This document shows, piece by piece, positions 1 to 11,379 of a DNA stretch of 64,000 nucleotides. Position 1 is the stretch's first letter. Each line of letters starts with the position of its first letter. The notes beneath the pieces were generated by a model. It was given only the letters and a program-made list of their open reading frames with translations, was not told where the DNA came from and searched no databases. The DNA comes from Callaeas wilsoni (taxonomy: Eukaryota > Chordata > Aves > Passeriformes > Callaeidae): assembly GCA_013398955.1 (NCBI GenBank), contig VWPU01023972.1, positions 1-64,000 on the forward strand. Reading direction: 5' to 3'. The position numbers and the translations under genes were made by a program.

Positions 1-360
1 CGGGCGCGGAGCTCCGCCCGCACGGCCCCGGGCGCGGAGGCACCGCGGCGCTGCCCGGCGCCCGCAGGTACCGCACACGTGCCCCCGGAGGATGCCCGCG
101 CCGGCGCGCCTCTGTTTACTACACGTATTGCAAAAGGGCGAGGAGGAAATCCCCCCTCCCCCGTGTGCTCCCGGGCTCCCGCCAGGCCTGCCGCTTTCCA
201 CGCAGGCGACGGGAGAAAGGGGATGTTGCGGAGGCCGCTGGAGGGTTCCCAAAGTCTCGCAGTTTTCGTCTCAAAATTACGGTTGGACTCCTTGAGGTTT
301 GTTTGGAGTGAGCCGTGGAGGAGCTCAGCGCACAGGCAGCACGGGCGCTCTGGAGCGCGG
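1..360. promoter_or_regulatory. CpG island at window edge, probable promoter and first-exon region (perhaps PLCB4)
   Basis: The first 110 bases hold about 23 CpG dinucleotides, and CpG remains frequent to about 300, after which the sequence becomes ordinary AT-rich DNA. This is typical of an unmethylated vertebrate promoter and first exon. The island runs off the left edge, so its full size is unknown. PLCB1 in this window is transcribed leftward, and in amniotes PLCB4 follows PLCB1 in the same orientation. A PLCB4 promoter firing leftward out of the window is therefore the favoured inference. A CAG/GTACCG junction near 67 could be a plus-strand splice donor, so a divergent noncoding transcript is also possible. 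No PLC-beta coding sequence is visible here. The promoter call is fairly safe; the gene assignment is not. Confidence 0.65.
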
Positions 361-3300
361 GATTCCCTCTCCTGATATCCCCTGGCGAGCCCTTTCACAG
401 CCCATGACTGTCTACAAACCACTGCCATGGACTGCCCTTGTACCTTGTGCCCTCCCTGTGCTCCCCTGTTTCTGTGACCATGTGCCCGGTCTCAGCTTTC
501 CTTCTCCCCTCATGGTTTCACGAGGAATGTTTTGCCCCGCAACAAGGAGCAAACGTGAAACGCCCACAAAAGCAAACAAAGTGCTGAGCTTTACAGCCGA
601 AGCAGGTTCCCCATCCCTGTTCACCTGCAGCCTGCTGCCCTCTTGGACTTTGTTAGTGAGCTGTGGAGTTTGGACATGTGGGACCGCTGCGAAGGGACAC
701 CGGCACCAAGAGCTGGTGTCCAGGGAGGCAGCAAGCTACAGCAAGCGTCATCCAAGGTGAATTGAGGAAAAAGGAGAAAAAAATCTGAAATAGTTTTTCT
801 AGTCACAAAAAGGGTGTTGCATTGCCATGGACTACTCGAGCCAGTAGTAATGCAGTAGATCTCAAGCTATATTATCCTATACCATAAACTGCACAAATCC
901 AGGCTTGGAATGGGAGCCCCCATTCCACTACCAGTACTAGGACGTGATAAAAAAAAAAAATCTGGCTTCAAGAGCTGCCACCGTACTCCTATCAAAGAAG
1001 TAAGCAAAGGGGGAGCTGAGAACAACAGCAAGGATGACATGTGATTCCAGGGACAGCCTGTCAGCAGGGCAGACCTGCATCTGAGGGGTTCCTGAAGCCG
1101 AGGCAAGTGCTGCGTTGAGCAGATGTTTGTGTTTGCTTATGTCTCCTCGGTTAGAAATTCCTCACGGGCACGGTGGCACAGGCAGGGCTTTAGAAATCCA
1201 TGAAGGGCAGCAAGGCTGCAGCGAAGTTGGGGTGGGCATATCACGCCAAAGGAGGTGCAGGAAGGAAATAGCAAAGGAACCTGCATGAGAAGCACGTGAG
1301 CTGGATGAAGGCCAGTATTGCTGGCAGGGCTAAAGGGATCTAGTTAACAGGATATGGGAGCAGCAATTACAGCCATTAAAGATGGAGGGTATCAGCTTGA
1401 ATGTCAGATGGACGGGGGTTAGTGAAGAGCTTTTTTGTTTGTGGTTCCAGAGTGTTTGTTTCTAAATGAATGGGAGATAGATACATTTATGGGTACACAT
1501 ACGTAGTGTTCCATGTCCTTTTCATTGCTTTCTTTTCCTTTAATTTGTTTTTTCTTTTTGCCATTGGGCTGTATGTAAATTAAGTAAGTTATTATATAAG
1601 TAGTAACAAAAAAGCATTTTAATTCCAGCGAGGCATAATCAGTTACTCGCTAGCAAACAGTATTGGATTCTCCTTAGGAATCCCTGTGTGGTTTCTTTTC
1701 AGATCTCTAGAGCTGGCAGAGTCTGTAAGCACTGACATTATTATTCTGGTCCATAACTCTATCTGGCTTTTCCCATGATTTCTTATCTCCTTTTCCCCAA
1801 AAATGGCTTCTACATGACTATAGGTCATGGCTGCCTGCCTGTGCAAGGAGATTTTATTCTAAGGTAAAACTAGGCCTATTATCTTCATTATTGTTGTTCT
1901 TAAAACAGTTTAAGCAAAATGTAGGGACCTGAAATGTTTGGGTAACTGCATGAAATGCAGGCAAGTAGTGACAGCCCAGAATTAGTGGAAGTATAGTTTC
2001 CTTAGAAAAAGCTGCTCTTTGTTCTTTCGCAAACAGTCCTTCCCCTTCCGCTGTCACTCCCTGACCTGGCTTGTTCACTGAAAGAAGGGCAGTCATCAAA
2101 GGAACCCGTGTCAGGACCCTGGGTCTGTGAGGAAACAGAGGTACTGACAATGTCAGTTTTGACAGCAAGGGCACTTCACACTAAAAGGTGTTTAAAGGCA
2201 TAGAAAGTGAGGCCATACGAAGGGTCTGAAACTCCCCGCACTGTGGTAAATGGCTGGGTCAGGCCCCCATATCAAGATTAATTCCCACTTCCGTGAATTT
2301 TGTTGTAGTACAACTCTGTTTACACACTTGGAATTCTAAACACAGCACAACTGATGACAAGAGTTTCATCTTTGCTTCTCCACTGATTCCCTCCTGGCTT
2401 CAGCAGTCAGTGTGACTTGGCTTGTTAGGATAAGTAAGGAGTGAATCCAAGAACCTCCGATTTTCCAGCTAGTTCTTAGGCTGACTTGCTGCCTTGCTGT
2501 GGACAACATACAGCTGTTCTGTTTCATTTTCTTCTAACAGGACAACATTTGCTAGTTATAGCTTCAGGAGTAGTAAATACAAACATATGAAAATGCTAAA
2601 GATTTCACCCTCATGACTTAGCAAAAAGATTTAGGGAAAGGTGAACCGTGCCAACAGTTCATGTCAGGTGAAAACAACATGTTACAGGAAACACAGCAGA
2701 ACAATCCCAACCTCTGCAGTGATCAGCTGAAACCTGGTGCATTTAAAATGGTTGCCTCTCATAGAGGTAGAGTGCCACCTCACCTGATTATAGTCAGCAA
2801 AAAACTGGAGCTGCCTTCACAGGAACCCACTCAAGCTGCAGCATATTCAGAGTGAAAAATATTTTTCCAAAGACGCTGAAATTTTGGTAAAGTAATATGA
2901 TTTTCCAATGTTATTTCTTCTCTGATGTAAGGGTGCAGGACATTTTATAATCACAGCCCCACTAGGTCTTAGAATATCCACCCAAAGGAGTTTATTCTCA
3001 GTGGTTCATTTTTGAGCTGTGTAAGGCAAAATTTTCCTTGGACATCAGCATGTGCAGCGATTGAAAGCAAGCAACAGGCATAGAAACAGGGAAGGTATTG
3101 GAGTCTGAACCTGCAAAATTCAGTGAGAAAGTTGAAGCTGTGGTTCTATGCCATTAGTTCACAGACAACCTCTGACTGATCCTATGTTGATCTAACCTGT
3201 GTGCACTTCTCACTGATTTGTGCCTCCTCGTGGTCAGGCCATTGATTATTTTATTTCTCAACACGGAGGGTTCCAGTTAAATATGTTGACATTGAATACT

Positions 3301-6300
3301 AAGGTAAGTTTCACGTGCTTAATTAATTGCCATTATAAATGTGGTTTATTAACCTGGGCTCGGTGCTGTACGCAGCAGCTCCAGTGCATGTAGCTGCATG
3401 GATTTACATCCACACTCTCCCCAGGGAGAACTTGGCTGCTGCCCGTGCTGCCACAAGGCTCTGCTGGATGTGTTCTCATCTGCCACTAATGGTGCTGCGG
3501 TTGGTATTGATGGGGAAAACACTGGGCTCAGCAGAGTCGATAGCAAAGCATCCACTTAGAGCAGTGATTTTCCAGGTCTCACACTGCAGCCAGGTCTGAG
3601 CATCTGCAATGCAAAAAGGCAATCAAATGGTCACTCGAGGGGAAAATTGCAGGCTGAAGTAGACAGACATCTAATTTCAGGTCTACTTTCAAAAAAAAAA
3701 AGAGCTGGGGTGAATAATTTTGATTAAAAATACTTTTGTTTTTTTTCATAACTGTTTTTATGAACATTGTTGGGCCAATTTGTTGCAGCTTGAGGCAGAC
3801 AGCAAGCTTGGAATATTTTAGTCTGGTAGTTAAAATTTTGGCAAAATACTGGAAGTCTTGGCAGTTCTAACTGTAGATGTCTCTACCAGCTCTCCCTTCC
3901 AAAATGTTCAGCTACACAAATATTTTGGTTAGGCAGGACACAGCAAAACGAAAGAGATTTTAGTCTTGCAATTGTCTTTTTTGGTAGGTTTTTTGCCCAA
4001 GATTGTTAACTTTCCACACTTGTAAATACCATCCTCTTCCAGACCTCCATGGTCCCAGTCATTTGTATCAGCTGTGATACTTTTGTTTTGTGCACTCATA
4101 TCCCATCAAATGCTTTGATTTAGAAAAAGCTGAGGTTACCTCACTGAAGGCTGGCTGTCTGAAGAAACAAAATTTCCTCCAGTATCAGATCTTTGATTCA
4201 TTATAAAATAAAATTATCTGTGATCATTTTTCAAAAAGACTGTTAGCTTCCTCCTGGGCTTTTCAGGGAGCTGCACATACAAAGATTGATATAATAGGGA
4301 TGAGTGGGAACAAAGGGAATGTTTTTCCTCTGCCCACAATATAATATTAATGACAGACATTGCAATTATTATTTTTGAGGTCTTTCTTATTAAAAGGAGT
4401 GAATATTACTAATCAAGAGTGCCATAGTGGATCTATTCAGGATGCTAATTAGGCTCTTCATTGTGCTGGGATATATTTATCTTCAGGCTTGTGCTCCAGG
4501 TCTTCTGAATGCAGCACTACAGAAGCACAGGGCTTGAGAAGAGTTCCTCCAGAAGCTGCATAATGCAGCAGGGAGGAAAACAGAGCTTTCAGGGTAATGC
4601 TGCTAATAAGATTGTGGTTTTCTGTTTGGATGTTAGAGGGGAAAAAAACGTTGACTCTCTTTGCCTGGTTTAATGACAAGGAATTAAATTTAGCACTGAA
4701 CAATACTTTTTGTATCTCTTAAGGTACCAGTATCTCCACCTTCCAAAGAAATGGCATCAGTATCAAAATTAGCACAGTACCACTGAGCCTTTCAGACAAG
4801 GAGCCAGTCAGTGTTTATGTGGTTTGTGTGTGCGAGACAAGGGGCTCTGTCCTTCATCAGCATCTCTGTCCCCACCCACCGTGACCTGAACAAGATTTGT
4901 TGCTGCCAGACTTCACTACGGGCTAGGTTCAGCAGCCCAAGGAGGGAGCCCCGTGGCTCCTTTCTCACTTTTCAGAGCTCATTCCTCATTCCTGTCTGTA
5001 GAAGAACAAAGCCCCACTGACCCAGTGTATGACAGAGTGCATTTCACCTCCAGCCTCACCCTCCATGTATTTACGTGGCCAATGAGACTCAGGCTGCCTG
5101 CCGAGCTCTCAAACCTGCTTCTGCTCCCCCTCCCTCCAGCTGAGTGTCTGCAGCGCTGCAAATCAAGTTGACTTTTGCCTCAAGTGTTCAGGAGAGCTGA
5201 AGGGGGTTTGCATTGCCTTCAAGGAAATCGTAAGAGTATCGGCACAACGAGGCTGCAACAACAGCACTCAGTGTTGTAAGTGATGCATAGAAAAACAAGC
5301 AGGTTATGTAAAAAATGCTCTTTGAAAATCATAAAAGAAAACTTATTAATAAACTGTAACAAATCTGTGCTCACTCAGAAGTACTCTGCTTTAAATATTA
5401 ATGCAAAATGCAAGAATTTTTCAGTTCAGGATTTTTCTGTCTACAGAAAGACTTTAAAGAAGTCACAGAAGACAAAAGCAGTCCAACTTATGAACCTTCC
5501 TGTGTAACTTTTAGTTCAGTGGTTGACAGTCCTTTGTTTTCCGTCCCATCAGATGCTTTTCAACACCCATTTTCCTAGTATCTAACCACTTGTGATTGAT
5601 TTATTTATAATGATGGAGGTAAATTCACCATCAGTGAAGTTCAGTGGGAAATCCAAAGTTGCCCTCTAACAGCAGCAGGAAGTTTTTGCATTAGCCCTTC
5701 AACGTAAACTGTGAAGTCTAGGGACTCTTCAGCTGGTGGGGTTTGTGTTTTTATCATGGATTGTATGACACTGATTGCAGTGGAAGGTCCCTTCCAGATG
5801 TCTGTACACATTTTCTTTATCTGCTTCTCTGTATTTTCCGGTAGATCTTCTAGGAAAAGTTACTTAACCAGTAACATGACTCTGCGTGTTTCCCCTCCTA
5901 CAGACATGTTCCTGTTCTTCCTTTTTGCAGGGCTCAGGTTGTTTTATCTTTCTCAAACGTTGTCTGTGTTGTTGGATGATGTCATCAATCTTACTAAGGT
6001 ACAGAAAGCATTTAGATGTCACCTGAGTCTGTATTTGTACAGTGCAAGTGTCCATGCGTGTGGTGTATCCAGAGGCTTTCCATACTGCTTCAACATCAGG
6101 GATGGCCCTTGAAAATGGCAGTGTGTGTAGTCAAACCATGATTCTGGATAGAACAGTGAATAAACAAAAAAAAATCACATCAGCAGGCTGTCTGAATAGC
6201 CATGATATTTCAATTCTTCTGCCACTTGTCATGTTTCTGCTCTGGTACTATTGCAAAAAGTCAGGCCTGTCTTTGCTCCCCAGCCAGGGGAGGGGGACAA

Positions 6301-9031
6301 GTCCCCTGGGAGCCAGCCAGCCGTGTTTTGTGTGACAGCGAGTTCCTGCTGCGCTCTTCACCTGACAGCAACAAGGGGCAAGGCTGTCTGCTGCTGAAAG
6401 GAGAGGGTGGAAGGACAGGGCAGGGCACCCGTGTGCCAGAGGGGCCCAAGGATATTAATGCCGCCCACTGCTGAGCCATCTGCAGGTTATTACACGACTT
6501 GACGGACAGTCAGTTATTAGAAAGGAGTCACACCAAGTCCACTGCGTGGGCTTAAGCACATCTCCTCCTGCTATGCTGTTATTTATCTCTTCACTGTACC
6601 TCCAGCATTTGTTTTTAATTCATATACTGACAGTGACACATGGCAGGAGTCCACAAATGCATGAGATAGCAGCTGGTTGAGCCCCAAAGGAACTGTCTTT
6701 TGGCAATAAATCCGAGGAGCAGACAGCAAACCACACTTTGATAGGTACAGAGCAGGTTGGTCACTTGAATGCTTATGTACCTGCTTGCTGCAGGGCATGC
6801 ACTTACTCAGGCAGCACGAATGCAACACCAGTGCCCTGCCAAAGCAGTCAGTCCCTGGAGACCAGTGAGGTGAGGATCACACAAGGTCCACCAGGTTAGC
6901 ACAGGGGAACTGCAGTTACCCTCCTCCTCCCTCCTTTTGACATGAATCGTTGCCACATCCTCTTCTTGAATAATTAAACTACAGCTGAATAATTCAGAGT
7001 CTATTCAGAGTCTATTCAGATTGTCTATTGTCTGGTGCTGAGCAGGGAATGACTGTCTGCAGCAACACTCGATACACAACAATGCTGTAATATAATATTC
7101 TTGCTAACTCCAGAGGTAACTTTTTTTTACTACAAAGCCACTTTTGGAGTTTTCTTTGGTTGGTTGGGTTGGGGTTTTTTTGGCTCCCTCCTTTCCCTGT
7201 GGTAACACTGTCCATAACTGTGGATCTTGAGGTATCAGTGACCAATCTGCCCTTGCCATCAAGATGGGAGCAGTCTCTAGTATCAGACTGGTGAGGCACA
7301 TCCTTCAAACATCACCTGGACAACAAGCTGCATCAGAAAAACAACGTGGTGTCCTTACTAGCAGCCTTGCTCAGGCTTGCAATAGGGAGGTGTTGGATTT
7401 CTCCTCAGGTTCTGTGACAGGGTTTTTTATCCTCTGGCTCTAAGGAGCTGACAGGGGATGGGCTTGAAGGACCTGGAAAGGAGCTCTTGTGATTGCAGCC
7501 AGGAGGACCTGACATGCAAAGAGAGATTCCTGCTTCTCTCAAGTACGAATTGCTGGGAGAGGTACAATCTTCACCAGTCTTCGTCCCCACCATTGCCCCA
7601 GTGGGGTGTGCTTCCCCTGCACTTGGAGCACAAGGCCTGATCCTGCTTGTCAGCTTGATCCCAAGCTGGAGGGTGGGATACTCTTTAAAATTCGACACTG
7701 CCAGCCTCAGAACGTGTTCAAAACAGATAGTAAATACACTGTTTCTGTCTTTCCTTTTCTGTCATCCTCCACTCCTCCTCACTCCCATTCCCCTCATCTG
7801 TTGCTACTGCTGCCTCCCACAAGCCTTTCCCCACGTTCTGCTGTCCCAGCAAAGGCAGGGGCTCTCCCTGTGGAGCAGTGGGTCTGTCCCAGCAGCACAG
7901 AGGGATTTGCAGCAGCGAGAGCAGGCACTCACTGGCTGCGAGGAGCAGAGACAGGTACCAAGTCACCTGGGCTCGGCAGAAGCTGGGGACAGAGCACAGG
8001 GCATGCCAAGCAAGCAGTTCTGAGCAAATGAAGTCAAATAAATTATTGATGCAATTTCACCAGTTTCACCCGCTCTGCTGAGGATGGATTTGGCCCAAGG
8101 AAGCAGCAGGAGGGCAGCACATGAAAAAGTCAGACCCTGGGAACCAGAGAGCTGAGCTCCACAAGCCACACTGACAATGCCGTGCACACACAAGAACAGC
8201 CATGCAGCTCCAAAATTGCTCATCTCCTCTTCTCCAGCTCTGTAGTATCACTCCTCAGACTAAAACCTTAATGAGTGCTTGCCAAGTTCTTGTAATCACA
8301 CCAAATTTCATAATTTAAACATGTTTTGAAGCTCCAGAGAAAAAAAATGTACATCAGTGGGAACCAGCCATCTGGAAAGCTTTGGAGTCTTTTTTTGCTC
8401 ATTTGTTTGTTTGCAATTCAGCTATTCCAGTACTGTAAGGGTAATTTAGTTATTTATTTAATTTTAAAGTTTTTAGGTTACAACATGACTTTTAACTAAT
8501 AGATGAAGGCACAACTCATGCAGGGATAATTCACCACTATGAAAAGTAAATGATTCTGGAATGATGAATGAGGTTTGTTGTTATGCCAAGGTATGGTCCA
8601 TACTGTTAAAACCTGTTACTTCTTCCTGATGCTCTTTGCATAATAGTTTCTTGTAATGTCATTTTTCTCTTGCCTCCAAGTTGTTGGAGAGGGGTAGGAT
8701 CATAAACTTAAGGTACAAAAGAAGAGACAGAAGCAGCCTCACCAGCCATGACCTACTGAAAGGTCAAATGACCAAAAGAAAAAGAGATAGTGATACAAAA
8801 TGCCTTCTGAAAACATCCTTTGGAATATGCCATGATCCTAGCCCAGGTGCACTGTACCTTATGACATTTTGTATTACAATATGTGCCAGCTCTTCTTTCA
8901 TACAAAGTCAAAAATGCTGTAAGTAAGTGATTAGGTTATTTCTTCCATGTTCACACCTTTTTTTTTAAAATTATTTATCTTTGCTGACATGAGTTTATGT
9001 ACCATATTATTCCTTTCATTTTCTGGACAGT
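361..9031. other. Intergenic DNA, no gene supported
   Basis: The sequence is AT-rich to mixed, with short homopolymer runs (for example a run of A near 949-960). Open frames of 60-176 codons occur on both strands and overlap one another, notably around 7.4-8.2 kb where the GC content is higher. None resembles a known protein family. A short 11-bp tandem repeat at 6992-7020 is listed separately. I see no RNA gene or intact mobile element. Confidence 0.5.
6992..7020. repeat. Short 11-bp tandem repeat (unit ATTCAGAGTCT)
   Basis: Two adjacent copies of ATTCAGAGTCT are followed by a partial third copy, ATTCAGA, and then by a degenerate TTGTCTATTGTCT stretch. This is a minor slippage repeat in intergenic DNA and no function is suggested. 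Confidence 0.7.
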
Positions 9032-9053
9032 GGTTGTTGTTGTTGTTGTTGTT
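9032..9053. repeat. (GTT)n microsatellite
   Basis: Seven consecutive GTT triplets lie in AT-rich intergenic DNA. Read on the minus strand this is an (AAC)n tract. It is a simple-sequence repeat that may be length-polymorphic. Confidence 0.9.
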
Positions 9054-11151
9054 ATGATTTGTTTCAGTGGTCCTTTTGAGGCACCTAAACAAGAAAATAG
9101 AGCCAGGAGAATTGAACGTGAATTAAAGTGAAGGAAGAGAGAGACTAACAAGTGAGCTATGACAGCAAAGAATACCTTTGTGGGAAAGAAATCAGCACAA
9201 GCAGAGGAATGGACACAGAAGAAGAAATAATAACAAGGAAGAAAGAGAAGACACAGTAAATGATAAGAGATGGCAAAAATTGTAATACTGAAGAAAAAGG
9301 TACACAATAATCTGCTACAGGGGAAAGAAAACCATTGGACTGCAGAGAAAACTGAAAAGGAAGTCAAAAGAATACACAATCTTATTCCAAAGCCAATTGA
9401 GAGGCCAATAAAGTGTCAAATATAGAACAAAATCGAATATACCTTTAAATGACAAGTTTCATGACCTTGGAGGAGAGGCAGCAGTTTCCAGGGGTTTTCT
9501 TCCCAGCCATATCTCAGGCAAAAGCTGTAGGTGTTGAGTAAATTTTTAATTGAGAGCATAAATTATTTCGCAGCAATGCATCCCTCGTTCCTCTGCCACC
9601 AAGTGAAACTCTTTCACAGCAGGCATCAAACCTTGATTTCCAATGTCATTGTCATAACTAAAGGCTAGTCCTCTACGCTTTCTCTCCTTTCTGACAGTAC
9701 ATTGCTTTGTGCCCACTGTCAAGCAAAGCTCCAATTGAGACATTTCTCTTTGAAAGTGTGCATTTTAGAGGAACATGGCAATCCTATCAAAATAGCTGTT
9801 TATAGCCTTAGGAGGCAAAAAAACCAACTGTTAACATTTGGATGTTTCTACAATTAATGTTTGTATGATCTTACATCTTAATGTGAATATATTTGAATGC
9901 TTTTGGGTGCTGCATAATAAAGAGCTGGTTACTAAACTTAGCAGCACTTCATGTAGATTAGACATTATAATTGATGCTTACAGAACAGGACCCAGAGAAA
10001 TTAATTTTATGTTGCTCCAATTTCACTGGTTTAAATTAAAGAGTTACAAAAGGTCTTTATACCATGGGGGAAGAAAACAAGTGCATGTGTTCATGGGTGA
10101 TGGCAATCGTGTTTATTTGTTCTCTGGAAGTGCATGGATGTCTTGCAATTCCTGCCCAGGGTGAGCTCTCCCAGCTCAATTCCCTGTGCTGCAGTGTTGC
10201 TGCATCAGACTTCAGCCTCCTCCTCCAGCGTCCCTGGTCTCTGATATTTTCCCTGTTCCCCTGCTTCCTTGCCCTCTGCTGCAGTTCTTGAATACTGACA
10301 GAATTACAGCCTTGAAAGAGGCTCCTGTCCCAAAAAGCGAGAACAATACTGCTCACACTGGGGCGTTCTTCAGTCCTGTAACCACCCTTTTCCAGCCTAA
10401 GGCCTTGGGCATGCCGTGAGTTTTCAGCTCACAATTCAGGAGCAGGAGCAGGCTGGCTTGGCTTGCCTCCTTTGGCTGGCCTCCCTAAAGAAACAACCTG
10501 AAATCCTCGTGTACCGGTACATATTCCTCTGCTCCCTTCCTTCCCCATCCCTGCTCTTCTTCATGCTTCATTCAGCTCTTCCGGGGGTCCAAATCTGTGC
10601 TAACACCACCTGCTAGTCCAGGCTTTAGCAATTTTCCAGTCAAAGACCTGGGTTCATGCACAAAGTTTGGAAGAGGATGGCTTTGCCTAGAGCAGAAGTA
10701 CTCTCCTTTCCTTCTCCAGAGCCTGTTCGTGTGCCAAAAGCCTTTATTGATCAACCTGTACAGACCTGCTGGCACTCTGTTGTGCCTTCAGCAGAAGAAA
10801 GACTGCCAGAGGCATAAAGTGTGGATAATTCATATTAGTCAGGCTGGGACCTGTATATTGGGATAGATAACCCAAATCATCCCAATACTATCTTCTACGT
10901 GGGAGACAATTTCCTGTCCAGATGCCAGACCTGAGGTCAAGCAGCGAGATTTGCACCTCCTGAGCCAGGAATGTAATTCAGCTGCAGCTGATCAATGACA
11001 GCCTGAAGCAGATGGAGCAGCTGCAGGGTTGTATCCAGGTGCAAAGCCCTTATCCCGAGCACAAACTGCAGCCTTTGCCATCTCCCTCCCAAGCAGGTGC
11101 CACAAGGCTCCCAATCTGGCATTGAAAGGCAAAGTGGTACCACCACATCAT
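9054..11151. other. Intergenic DNA, no gene supported
   Basis: This is ordinary noncoding sequence between the GTT microsatellite and the 79-bp tandem repeat. Plus-strand codons 10964-11122 form a 53-codon stop-to-stop frame that is rich in Q and L, but it has no initiator, splice signals or family resemblance that I can defend. Confidence 0.5.
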
Positions 11152-11372
11152 GGAGTAAAGGAATGACTTGGAAATCTGACCCCAGGAGATGACTTTGAGT
11201 TGTGCTGGATTCATAAAGGAATCCAGTACAGGAGTAAAGGAATGACTTGGAAATCTGACCCCAGGAGATGACTTTGAGTTGTGCTGGATTCATAAAGGAA
11301 TCCAGTACAGGAGTAAAGGAATGACTTGGAAATCTGACCCCAGGAGATGACTTTGAGTTGTGCTGGATTCAT
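11152..11372. repeat. Tandem minisatellite, 79-bp unit, about 2.8 copies
   Basis: A unit beginning GGAGTAAAGGAATGACTTGG starts at 11152, 11231 and 11310, an exact spacing of 79 bases. By eye the copies are essentially identical. The third copy stops at GGATTCATA near 11372. It is followed by a sequence that again contains GATTCATAAGGAG, which may be a decayed fourth fragment. The near-identity points to recent duplication. Because 79 is not a multiple of three, the repeat shifts frame between copies and generates nested minus-strand open frames that should not be read as genes. I could not tie the unit to a named transposon. Confidence 0.93.
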
Positions 11373-11379
11373 AGGACAC

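Noticed and set aside
299..760. 153-codon plus-strand open frame next to the CpG island.
   Set aside because: Its position near a promoter is suggestive, but the protein is unrecognisable, overlaps minus-strand frames and shows no coding signature.
5731..5830. GGTCCCTTCCAGA phrase reminiscent of CR1 tails.
   Set aside because: Only about a dozen bases resemble CR1; the flanks do not.
10964..11122. 53-codon Q/L-rich plus-strand frame next to the tandem repeat, briefly considered as a transposon protein fragment.
   Set aside because: It is short, has no initiator or splice sites, and I could not match it to any element.
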